64,000 bases of DNA, from NCBI RefSeq assembly GCF_958298935.1, contig NC_084922.1, forward strand, positions 17,238,501 to 17,302,500. Reading direction: 5' to 3'. Shown in pieces: positions 1 to 9,332 of this stretch; position 1 is the first letter of the stretch, and each line of letters opens with the position of its first letter. The translations under genes and the position numbers were made by a program. The stretch is from Phragmites australis. Taxonomy: Eukaryota > Streptophyta > Magnoliopsida > Poales > Poaceae. The notes beneath the pieces were generated by a model. It was not told the DNA's origin. It did no database searches and worked only from the letters and a program-made list of their open reading frames with translations.

Positions 1-485
1 CTTGGCAGCATATGTACACAGGCTTCTTCTGACAAAGCATCCATCCGCTCAGTGAGAATGTTAAATGCACAGGTTGTCGGTTCTACCCCCTGCTCCTTCA
101 TGTTATCTACTAGTAAATCTGTGGCCTCACCAATCTTTCATGTTTGCATAGACCATCAATAAGGACGTTGGTAGGTGTAAACATCAGGAAAGGATCGACG
201 AATAATCGAATTATATATATGAAGGTGTGTGCCCTAATGCCTTCCTTCGTCAACATACAGAGAATTCGCATCCTCCATTTTACCAGCGCAACGTAGAGCT
301 TCTGTAAAGATCGCAAACGTCTGTCGATCTGCACGACCACCATATTCCAGAACCAAATCAAGCCACCGAAAAACATTCTTCATTCGCCCGCACTGCACTG
401 ATCAGAGATCAGCGAATTAGATGGAGCGATATTCAGTTGCAAACCAGCTCCAATCATTTGGTTCAAGATGGCCTTTGCATGGTAG
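1..485 (-). pseudogene. PPR (pentatricopeptide repeat) protein fragment, frameshifted
   Basis: Read on the minus strand, three frames together give a continuous PPR-like protein: AKAILNQMIGAGLQLN (about 480-430), then MKNVFRWLDLVLEYGG and AGKMEDANSLYVDEGRH (383-237), then TNVLIDGLCKHE (about 170-130), then EATDLLVDNMKEQGVEP (about 110-60), running off the left edge. These have the helix-turn-helix spacing of 35-residue PPR motifs, which bind organellar RNA in plants. The frame changes at least three times: near 383, near 235, and between LCKHERLV and EATDLL, where one base is missing. No single open frame covers it, so it is most likely a decayed gene or gene fragment. An intron at one break cannot be excluded. 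The C-terminal part lies outside the window. Confidence 0.6.
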
Positions 486-967
486 GTAAGAAGACAGGTT
501 CGACCCGAACCCGAGTCAGACTCCTACTCGAGTCCGAATTGAACCCGGGCTAGCTGCCTGAGGACTCGATAGAAGGAGGCAGCTAATTCTCGCGCTCGCG
601 CGCGAATTCGGATAGGAAAATGACAACGCACTCATGAGGTCGAGCTGGTACGCAGAGGGGAAGGCGCACGGCCTAGGGCCCAGGCGGGGCAGGCGCGGTG
701 CCAGCTGAGAGCCGGCCCAGGCCATGGGCGTTCTGCAGTAGCCCAGCTGGGTGCTCTGGCTCGGCCAGCCCAGGACATGGTTGTGCGCGGCCCATGTGCA
801 AGGAGGCTGGCTGTAATACCGAATAATTGAGAGAGAGAGAAAAAAGAGATTTGACCAAATAGTTGATTTTTTGATCCGTTGCTCGTATGGACAATCGGAG
901 ACCGTGATTGCGTTCATCTCGTCGAGACGAACCCATTTTGCTATTCACACGTCCGTTCCGAGTACTT
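486..967. other. Unassigned intergenic stretch
   Basis: I see no gene here. The short open frames on the minus strand have no recognisable motif. The stretch includes a GC-rich block at about 650-800 and a short GA run near 830-848. Confidence 0.4.
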
Positions 968-1091
968 TGTGACCCGTAACAAGTCTAATAAATTTAGACC
1001 GTTAATTATTTTAAAATAAAAATAAAAATAAAAAAGAGATAAATACCGGATGGATCGGCCCTCAATCCGATCCATCCAGAACCTCTCGTGC

Positions 1092-1094
<3 letters not shown>

Positions 1095-1126
<32 letters not shown>
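1095..1126. repeat. (CT)n microsatellite
   Basis: About 16 uninterrupted CT units, inside the LTR-like segment. Confidence 0.95.
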
Positions 1127-1128
<2 letters not shown>

Positions 1129-1420
1129 CGTCACCGTGCGTTGCTGCACCGAGCTCGCCGCACGTCCACCGCCCGAGCCAGCTTGCACGTCACCGCCGCC
1201 GCACCGCTGTTGCTCGCTATCGCGCCACTGCTGCTCGCTATAGCGCCGCTGTTGCTTGCCGTCGCGCCGCTGTGCGCCGCGCCACATGATGCCGCGCTGC
1301 TGCCGCGCGCCGCCATGCTGCCGTGCCCCTACGAGCCGCCGCCGTCGCGCTGCCATGTGGTCACAGCCGTGTTCTGTGCCGGTCGTTGTGAGAAGCAAGC
1401 ATGAGCTAGAAGCAAGGAAG

Positions 1421-1548
1421 AAGAAGCCAGGAAGGAAGGAAGGAAAAGAGAAAGAAGGAAAGAAAAGAAAAGAAAGAGAAAAGAAAAGGAGAAAAGAAAA
1501 GAAAAAAAGGGAGAAAAAGGGGAAAAAAAAAGGAAAAGAGGAGAAAGT
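1421..1548. repeat. Purine-rich (GGAA/GAAA) low-complexity tract
   Basis: About 125 bases that are almost entirely A and G on the plus strand. The Lys/Glu-rich or Phe/Ser-rich open frames across it are composition artefacts. Confidence 0.85.
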
Positions 1549-2967
1549 TGGAAATTTTGTAATTTTATTGGATTCCTCGTCGATTCCATCGAAGGTGATT
1601 CCTCGGTAATTTCTAAACGTTTGTGGTTGGATTGAATCAAATCAATTTTCGTCGAACATGTAATCAATAATCTAATTCGTTTGCAATAACTGTCGTTTGA
1701 GGTATAGATGTGACATTTGAATTGGAATATCCATTTCATTCATTTAAGCAAAGTTTAATTAGAGAGAGATCTAATTCGGATATGAAATGGAGATGTCACA
1801 TCGAATCATGCTATTTGAATATCTGTTCGACGTGTTTTGAAATAATAACGTGTATGCGACGTTTTCAGGCGTAGGTTTGACGCTTCTCGTTATATGTGTT
1901 TCAGATGTGCTTTAGTACTAAAATGTACCTGTGCAGGTGGTAGTGCTTCCGGACGTACCTAAGCGAAATTCCTTCATCGCCTTCGGTAAAAGGCAAGTAA
2001 CGTGGGGGTGACTTCAGTGCTATGTTTATATTCATGTCTTACTTCTTTGCAAGTAAAATTGAAGTATTCAATATTCTCTAATATATTCCGAGCATGGATG
2101 ATATTACATTCTGTTGAAGTTAAATTCAGTCTTATATATCGATTTTTCAATATGTTGTGGCGACCTGAATCATTTGCAATGTTATTTAACATGAGTCATC
2201 AAAATAAGAATATAAGAATTGACGTCAATTCAGATGCATATATATGCATTTATGCATTTCATATAGTGATAAAGGCCGGTCACTGCCATCGCGCGTGACT
2301 CGTACCGGTACATGGAGTTACATGAGAGGTTGGCATCGTCCAACGCAAAACTCTCAAATGAAGTTGCATCATAGCATTCTTACATTTATATGATATTTGA
2401 AGAATGCAGAATCCTGGAAGTTAAATGCTATGATTTTGTGAGATACTGTGTTGGAGATTGTCGTTGTTGTTCTCTTGACAAGTACTTCGTCAAGTGGAAA
2501 GATATTCTTTTTAAACTCGTGAGTTTTGGCTTTCCATCGTGAGAAAAATGGTTGTTCCTAAAATACTCTTAACCAGGTAAGATATGTATTTATTCATAGT
2601 CGTTACTTACTGAGCTTGTCTCACCCCTGCTAAATCTTTTACAGGTACGCTTAGGTTGTCGACGTGCATTTTTGGGGATGAAACTTGGTAGTTGCACGCA
2701 CCACCTCATCACAATATCGATAATCTAAACTTGTGTTTGAAAACCATGTTTTTGTGTAGTATGTCGTTTGTGCTGTAATAAGCTTTGTACTTAAAGAAGT
2801 AATCTTGCATATGGTGTAAATAGATATATGTGGTGGTTACGTTGTTTATATCATATTTTGTCTGCCTGTGAAGTGTGTGGTCAGTTATACCGCAACTATA
2901 GAGAAAATACTGCCAAAATTTTCCATATTCGAATAAAATATGTTTAGTTGTAAAGTAGGGTGTTACA

Positions 2968-3563
2968 CTGGCACCAGGCCCTCAACTAGAAGAAAATTTG
3001 TTGAAGAAGTTTTGACAAAAAATTTGGAAAAAATATTTTGATCCAAATTTCCAGAATCCAGAGACACCAAGATGATGAAAAAACTAAGAAAAAAGTTAGG
3101 TAAAAAAATTTACCAAGAAAAAGGTTGACTCAAAAAGTTTTAAGAAAATGTTATTGAGAAAAAGTTTTAAGAAAAAAGTTACCGAAAAAAGTATTGAGAA
3201 AAAGTTGTCGAGAAAAGTTACCGATAAATTTTTCAATACAAACTTCCTCAAACAAATTTTTTTCAGCGCAAACTTTTTGAACAAACTTTTCAACATAAAG
3301 TTCTGTTCAAAGATTTGAACACAAAAATTTGAGCACAAAGTATCAGCACAAAAATGTGGGGCCCATCAGGAGAGGGACGCTGCGGGTTGTCGTGGGCTGT
3401 CTCGCTCGCTAGCACGCATCCGTGACAGAAGTTTTTTGATAGGAGGAGGCCACACACTCAACTCGACTCTATGTCACTATCACAAGTGCTCTACTAATCA
3501 GCCTTCTTTCTTCTTGAAAAACTAAGTGCTCTGCTGATCGTCCTAGCCAACGAGGCGAGCGCG
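2968..3563. repeat. AT-rich degenerate AAGTT/GAAAAAGTT repeats, then the NAC upstream region
   Basis: From about 3000 to 3345 the sequence is a degenerate array of short motifs such as GAAAAAGTT and AAGTTACCGA, then the complementary AAACTTTTT type. The two halves therefore partly pair as an inverted low-complexity repeat. From 3345 to 3563 the composition becomes normal and leads into the NAC ORF. No gene is seen. Confidence 0.5.
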
Positions 3564-4385
3564 ATGGCGGCGGCAGCGGTCGGGGAGGCCCCGTGGCTGC
3601 CGCCCAAGGTGTACTTCAACCTGGGGCTGGAGGAATGCATGACCGACTACCTCCGCCAGTGGACGGAAGGCGAGGACATGCGGGCAACGAATGGGACCAT
3701 CTTCGATGAGGAGATCTACGAACACAACCCCGACGAGCTGCGGCAAATGTACGGGCCCGGGCACACACACGGGTTCGAGCACAAGTGGTTCTTCTTCACC
3801 CACTGCGAGCGCCAGAGCGGCGGCAGGCGCCGCAACGTCACTATAGGTGGCCATTGGAGGGTGGAGCAGAAGACTAAGGTACTCCTCAACGCGGGGCGCG
3901 CGCCGATCGGGTTTAGCCGCAGCTACGGCTTCTACAACGACAACGAGGGGAAGACGCCGTGGTTCATGGAGGAGTTCACCGATGTTGGAGTGAGTGACAG
4001 GGAGGTCGCCCAGAAGGAGCTATGCGGGATCTACGTCTCTTCGCGCGCGTCTGACAATGAGAGGCAAGACATCTTTAGGGGTCAAGGACGGCTTCCCTTG
4101 GACAACCAGGGCAAGAAGAAGCCGGTCAGGGTTGTGCTTCCTGAAGCGTACTTCGATGTGCTACTGAATCCTATCCCGGGGCCGATGATCAGACATGCTC
4201 AAGGATTGCGCCAAGGGGACTCCCTGTCCTCCTTCCTTTTTGTTATGGTCATGGACGTGCTCTCGTGGCTCATCTCTAAGGCAGAAGACACTGGAATCCT
4301 TGATCCCCCGGGCCATGCTTCCATCAGGCACCGTTGTTCCCTATATACCGACGATGCCGTTGTCTTCCTATCACCAACCGTGTAG
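3564..4385 (+). CDS. Chimeric ORF: divergent NAC domain fused to LINE reverse transcriptase
   Basis: 273 codons, with ATG in a good context (GCGATGGCG). Residues 1 to about 190 are a divergent NAC domain, a plant transcription-factor DNA-binding fold. Visible blocks are LPPKVYFNLGLEECMTDYL (subdomain A-like), IYEHNPDELRQMYGPG (B), EHKWFFFTHCERQ (C), GGHWRVEQKTKVL, and GFSRSYGFYNDNEGKTPWFM (D-like). From about residue 196 the frame becomes a LINE reverse transcriptase tail: GPMIRHAQGLRQGDSLSSF, then SLYTDDAVVFL, where TDD replaces the usual ADD. The ORF then stops. The NAC activation region is absent, so the gene was probably truncated by LINE insertion or a rearrangement. The NAC half is well conserved in frame, so recent insertion or continued expression is possible. 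An intron joining the NAC exon to something else was not found. Confidence 0.6.
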   Translation: MAAAAVGEAPWLPPKVYFNLGLEECMTDYLRQWTEGEDMRATNGTIFDEEIYEHNPDELRQMYGPGHTHGFEHKWFFFTHCERQSGGRRRNVTIGGHWRVEQKTKVLLNAGRAPIGFSRSYGFYNDNEGKTPWFMEEFTDVGVSDREVAQKELCGIYVSSRASDNERQDIFRGQGRLPLDNQGKKKPVRVVLPEAYFDVLLNPIPGPMIRHAQGLRQGDSLSSFLFVMVMDVLSWLISKAEDTGILDPPGHASIRHRCSLYTDDAVVFLSPTV

Positions 4386-5835
4386 GACATCCGTGCACAT
4401 CTGCCCTTCTTCAGCTGTTTGGTACCGCATCGGGGCTTAGAACTAATCTCAACAAATGTGCAGCTGTTCCTATTGGTTGTGGTGAGGACCATATCAACAC
4501 CATCAACAAGCTCCTCCCCCGCGGACTATCATCCTTCCCGATTTCTTATTTGGGTGTGCCTGTCATTACTGGCCGGCTCCGGAAGAATCAGCTCTAACCC
4601 ATTGTGGACGAATTTGCCGCCAAGCTCCCTATATGGCAATCCAAACTAATTTCTAGACCCAGGCGCGCCACGTTGGTCAAGTCCATGTTGCCAACGACCC
4701 CCCTTCACATACTCATTTCCATCCCCGTTCCACCTTGACTGCTCAAAGAGATCGATAAGATTCGAAAGGCTTTCCTTTGGTCCGGTGATCAAGCGAGAAC
4801 CAAGGGTCAATGCCTGCTTGCTTGGCCAAAAATTTGTAGTCCTCTATCTTACGGTGGGCTAGGGATACAAGACTTACGGTTAGCCAGAATCGCTCTGCAT
4901 ATGAGGTGGCTTTGGTGGGAATGATGTGACCGCTCAAAACCTTGGGCGTTGTTACCTCTACCCCATGAGAAAGAGGTCATCGCCCTCTTTGAGGCATCCA
5001 CCCGATGAGGTTGGCAATGGCCTCTCCACACGATTCTGGACTAATTCATGGCTTGGCGGCTGCTCCTTCCGTGTACTTGCTCTCGAGCTCTACGCATGCA
5101 TAACACCTTCAGCCAGGAGGAGGTCTGTCAGGGGTGCTGTGCTGGACCATCGATGGATTAGGGACATCACCGGACCCCTCTCAATTCCAGCGTTGTAGCA
5201 GTTCCTTCGGCTATGGTCACAGCTCCGCTTCATCAACTTGGGCACCAAGGAGGACCGTGTAATTTGGATATGGAACAATTCAAGGGAGTACTTGGCATGA
5301 TCTGCATATCAATCCATGTTTCATGGTTCCATCCTTTGCGAAGGTGCCAACATGGTATGGAAAGCTTAGGCTCCGGCGAAAGTTAAGTTCTTGGGGTGGC
5401 TGGTGCTCCATGGACGCTTTTGGATGGATGCTCGAAGGAGGAGGCACGGTTTGCAAGATACAGATTCCTGCACTCACTGTGATCAGCATGCAGAAACCAT
5501 CAACCATCTCTTGTTGAATTGTGCAATCGTGCGGGAACTGTGGTGGCGAATCCTTGGCGCCCATGTTCCATCTTAGGGATCATTCATGACTTGGTGGAGC
5601 GATCTGCGATGACATGTGGTTGCACAACATCGAAGCGGTCTTGATTCCTTGTTCCTTCTCATCAGTTGGCGCATATGGCAGGTGCGCAACGATGTTGTCT
5701 TCAACAAGCGGCGCGTTACCTCGGACATCCTTGTTGCACTCACCAGGGAGGAGGCAGACAACTGGTGCCAAGCCAGAGCAAAGCACCTACATGCCCTCCT
5801 GCAACATCTAAGCAGATACGGTGCCATGGTCTAGC
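4150..5835 (+). mobile_element. LINE (non-LTR) remnant: RT C-terminus and zf-RVT domain
   Basis: This continues from the chimeric ORF through several frames. RT blocks are GLRQGDSLS (4203-4229) and YTDDAVVF (about 4343-4366), followed by LFGTASGLRTNLNKC (about 4417-4460) and SFPISYLGVPVITGRLRKNQL (split as SFPISYLGVP and ITGRLRKNQL, about 4533-4597). A region matching KLPIWQSKLISRPRRATLVKS-type LINE thumb sequence lies at 4617-4680. At 5370-5575 lies the zinc-knuckle zf-RVT type region KFLGWLVLHGRFW and CTHCDQHAETINHLLLNC, with Cys/His spacing like plant LINE C-termini. Stops and frameshifts make it non-functional. The 5' part (endonuclease and most of the RT) is missing, as expected for 5'-truncated LINE insertions. 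Confidence 0.75.
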
Positions 5836-6084
5836 GTATGTTCGTGTTTGTCTACCTAGTTGCATAGATGATTGTACAAGTCCGCTTTCGTTATATTTGT
5901 TTCCCAACCATGATATGGTCATGGTATAAAACTTTTTTATGTTTTCTATCTTGATACAAAGATGCGCAGCTCTCCTGCGTATTCGAAAAAAAGATGTGCT
6001 CATGAAGCGGGGCTCCCGTCGACTTGCTTTTGTGCTTATGGTGGTCAGGGACTCAGTGGCAAGCCACACCGTTGCAGGCAGGGG
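5836..6084. other. Short unassigned stretch after the LINE tail
   Basis: AT-rich, with no gene. It may contain the LINE 3' UTR. No clear poly-A tail was seen. Confidence 0.3.
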
Positions 6085-6440
6085 TTCTTGGTGATCACCA
6101 GGGCCAGGCTGCCCTATCATCGTGCGTTCTTGGTGATCACAACGGCCAAGCCACACTGCCGCTACCGCAGACCGGATTTCATGGTGATCACAAGTGACAG
6201 GCTCCACTGATGCCGCCACAGCCTGGCTTTCATGGTGATCACCAGGGCCAGGCCGCGCTGCTGCTGTCACATCCGGGCATTTTTGTTGATCATCAGGACC
6301 AAGCTACACTGCCACTGTCGCCGTCAGGCGTTCTTGATCATTAGTCATCACCAGGGCCAGGCCATGGTGCCGCTTCTACCGGATGGCCTTGGTCATCAAC
6401 ACGGCCAGGCCATGCCGTAGCCGCAGGACCTTCTTTATCT
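6085..6440. repeat. Degenerate ~50-bp minisatellite
   Basis: The motif TTCTTGGTGATCACCAGGGC and close variants recur at about 6086, 6127, 6177, 6228, 6279 and 6329, with a partial unit near 6390. Each is followed by CCAGGCC(A/G)C-type sequence. Units are about 41-52 bases long and diverged. Overlapping open frames on both strands, including a long minus-strand one, are repeat artefacts. Confidence 0.7.
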
Positions 6441-7124
6441 TTACCATAACCTGGGCGCGACCTCATACTATCATTATCTTGGCCCTTACCAGTAACTGCC
6501 GTCGAGCCTTTTTGGTTCCCCCAAGGAGAGGTGATGATACACATGGAGAAGAAGCCACGGCTGATGTATAGGTCACCGGCGCCAGAGCTATAGGGCATGG
6601 ACGGTGCGATGTCGATATGCAAGTTCAAAGTTTCCACGTTCCAAGAACCAGGCGTCATGATCAAGCACCGCAAAGATTAACCAATGCATCATGATCAGAC
6701 TTAACGACCAAGACCGAGGCCGTGACTCGAAATCTGACAACGCGGCTCTCCTGTACCAGAGCCCATGCCCGCTTTGACACTGTCGCAAGAGAACCCGGCA
6801 AGGGCATGCATAACCTAGTCGTCAAGTGGGGGCGGCAACTCATATGGAGAGCAACATATGTGACTCCGTGTGGCGTCCATGAAACCGTTGTGCCACGACA
6901 CATTGTCTGCCTGGCACGTGCCCATAGTGAGATCCGGCCGTATGGGGGCCAATGCGTCATCCTGAGATGAATCCGATACCAGCATCCCGGGGGCTAATTC
7001 TCTTGCGGATTTGGTAGAGTAAGTTGTCTATTATTCATCTTTGGTGATTTGGTAGAGTAAGTTGTTGCAGCAGCCATTGGTTAGGGAGTTGTGTTTTTTT
7101 TTTATATTTGTCCTAGCTAGATAA
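6441..7124. other. Unassigned stretch with a short direct repeat
   Basis: No gene is recognised. A 20-base direct repeat (GATTTGGTAGAGTAAGTTGT) occurs at about 7009 and again at about 7047. The GGGGGCTAATTCTC block near 6989 resembles the polypurine-tract-like blocks of grass LTR elements, but no LTR could be delimited. Confidence 0.35.
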
Positions 7125-7127
7125 TTA

Positions 7128-8243
7128 GAGTATCTTTAAGAGATTCTCTAAAACTTACTTTCTTATCTTCATATAAGGAGCCTTTTTAATAAAATTCGCT
7201 CTCTAAATCTCCTTCCTCTTCAATAAACTCTTAATATCCTATTCTCTATATGTCCTCTACTGTGTCACCGACGGATGGATCCCACATGTAATCTCTCCCT
7301 TTCCTCTTCACCAGCGGCAGTACCAGGTAAGCATGATGGTGGTGGAGGCAACGAGCGGGCGGTCCTGCGTGACGGCAAGGCCGACAGACACGGACTCCGG
7401 CACCACGACAGTGACCATCATGTAGGTGTGCTCGGCAAACATGGCGACACCCAGCTTCATCCGTTAGGTCACCCTATCCACCCTCTCCTCGGTCACCAGC
7501 TTGTCGCCGTCATCATCGTCCTCACCCTCCTGTTGTCCCACAACAAAGCCGCCAGTTGCCTCCTCGCCATGTCATCCCCCAACACTAGCTCGAACGACGA
7601 TGCCACGCGGCCCAACTCGCCGAAGTAGCGCTCCTACCGGCTCTCTAGCTGCAAGCAAGCACCATGAACATTGCTAATTAATCAGCAAAGAACAAGCTAG
7701 TTGATGGTTGATGCAATGCAATAATTGTATAGACCTTGTTGAATAGGCCAATGGGCATTGCCTAGACGTCATCGGCGTCGTTCTTGGGCGCTTGATGCAA
7801 CACCTGGTGAGTGCAGGCCTCGACCTGCTCCTGCCTCTCTGCCTCCTCATCGTCGATCGTGCTAGCCGCCAAGTCTTCCATGCACACCACCTCGCTCAAC
7901 AGCTCCTGCATGGTACCAGGACTTACGCAGAACAAACATCATCGCTGGCGGCGAGGCAGAGGATGAAGGCGACTAGGCCGTAGCGCACGAAGAGCGAGAC
8001 GAGGGAGACAACGACCTGGCCACTGGACGCACCGCGTGGCGCTCCTACACCTTGCAGAGGTTGGTGGGCTCAGTAGGATTGGGAGTCTGAGAGGGGTTTC
8101 CTATTTCTAGCTAGGATGAAGGTGTGTTTAGGGGATTGGTAAAAATAGAGACTCAGTTTAGAGAGCTATTGGAGGGTATTTTTTAGTCAAATTTTTTAAA
8201 TTTAACTATAGGGAACATAATAGGGTGTCTTTTAGAGATGTTC
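7128..8243. mobile_element. PIF/Harbinger-like (Tourist-type) non-autonomous element
   Basis: The left end reads GAGTATCTTTAAGAGATTCT. The right end, reverse-complemented, reads GAACATCTCTAAAAGACACC. These form a diverged terminal inverted repeat of about 23 bases. TTA flanks both ends (7125-7127 and 8244-8246), which is the PIF/Harbinger target duplication. The 1116-bp interior has no transposase. It holds GC-rich sequence at 7270-7630 and 7740-8090, including a 117-codon plus-strand frame at 7275-7628 with no known motif. That GC-rich interior, flanked by AT-rich ends, could be captured host sequence. Confidence 0.5.
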
Positions 8244-8246
8244 TTA

Positions 8247-8741
8247 GTATAAGGAGCTGGCCATGTTGACATTAGTATGGATATTCTTTTAATTGTTTTA
8301 TCGGGTTCTTGCATTAATGTTGTGAGTGTAATGTTTTCACCTCCAAAAGAAATATATTGAATTTATTAATATTTATTTGTTTCTATACGGACCTCTGAAT
8401 TCTCTTCCAGTCCACCGAGCCTAGTTCGCCGCCGCGCTCTAGTTCGAGGCTACCGCGGCGGGCTGCATGAAGGACGATAACATGTGAGACCGGAGGTGGG
8501 AAATGTGGATTCATCGTGGAGCAGCATTGGGCAGGAGTGGAGGGGAGGTTGGGAGGAGGACAGATGGGCGGCGGCCCATCTCCCAGAGGGCCATGGATGG
8601 CTTGACGCCATGAGAGGAAAGAGGAGGAAAGAGATCGAAAGGAAAAAGACGAGAGTTCCCTAACATGTGGAATCAATGGTAAGACCGTGTAAAGTGGCAT
8701 TTAACATGAGAGCGTCTATACAATATCTTGTTTTTTTTAAT
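8247..8741. other. Intergenic stretch, no gene recognised
   Basis: It includes a minus-strand open frame of 105 codons (8383-8700), rich in Ser and Pro with no recognisable motif, which I do not call a gene. Confidence 0.35.
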
Positions 8742-9071
8742 GGCTCTAAACACTTGATTTTCCGGCCATACAATTTTGATATCTACAGCTTAAATTAGAA
8801 CTAACTTAGTACTAAAAAAACAGGTATTATTGGAGGCTCTAACACCTAAATTTTTATTACGCCATCACCACCCGAACATTACACCAAAAAGGTGACTTAA
8901 TTCCAATGCAATGTTACCGTAATTCCAATATAAACTAATCGTAACAAAGGTATAAAAATTTTAGGTGTTAGGAGGCCTTAAAACACATGAATTTTCTTAC
9001 GTAGACTCACCATCCATAAAAGCACAAATCTTGGCACAAATTTGAGACACTAAAATTCAAGTGTTGGAGTC
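8742..9071. repeat. Nested inverted repeat (foldback/MITE-like) downstream of HAK
   Basis: Outer arms: GGCTCTAAACACTTGATTTT (8742-8761) pairs with AAAATTCAAGTGTTGGAG (about 9052-9069). Inner arms: CTAACACCTAAATTTTTAT (8839-8857) pairs with ATAAAAATTTTAGGTGTTAG (8952-8971). The arms are imperfect. The structure would fold as a hairpin of about 330 bases. It lies about 260 bases beyond the HAK stop codon, so it may sit in or near the HAK 3' UTR. Confidence 0.5.
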
Positions 9072-9332
9072 ATCTAACATTCAGGTGATGTTTAGTAATC
9101 CCATTACTTGTACAGTGTTATGAGTGTGGCGAAGCAGAGTTATTTGAATGGCAAATCCTCAAATTGATCCTTGTACTGAAAAACAGTTTTATTGGACACA
9201 TACCTAGCATACTAGTAGTCTAGTACTACCATAAAGCCCTTACCTTAATCGAGCAATTAATCAACCCAAATTATATTGATCTCAGTTCAAACAATTAATT
9301 TCATTCGAGACACCAAAATTATTCAAGCAAGA

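Larger units (their letters stand above)
968..2967 (+). mobile_element. Probable long terminal repeat of a retrotransposon
   Basis: The stretch starts with TGTGACCCGTAAC and ends with GGGTGTTACA, so its ends resemble the TGTAACACCC-type ends of grass LTRs. Inside it holds a microsatellite, a purine-rich tract and long AT-rich non-coding sequence, an organisation similar to the better supported LTR at 18844-21806. No 5-bp target duplication is visible at the proposed ends (TACTT and CTGGC flank them), so the boundaries are tentative. No coding domain is seen. Confidence 0.3.

Noticed and set aside
1006..1739. Several Arg/Ala- or Phe/Ser-rich ORFs on both strands
   Set aside because: Composition artefacts of the microsatellite and the purine tract.
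5740..6270. 176-codon minus-strand ORF
   Set aside because: Half covers the minisatellite and half the LINE tail in antisense. No motif.
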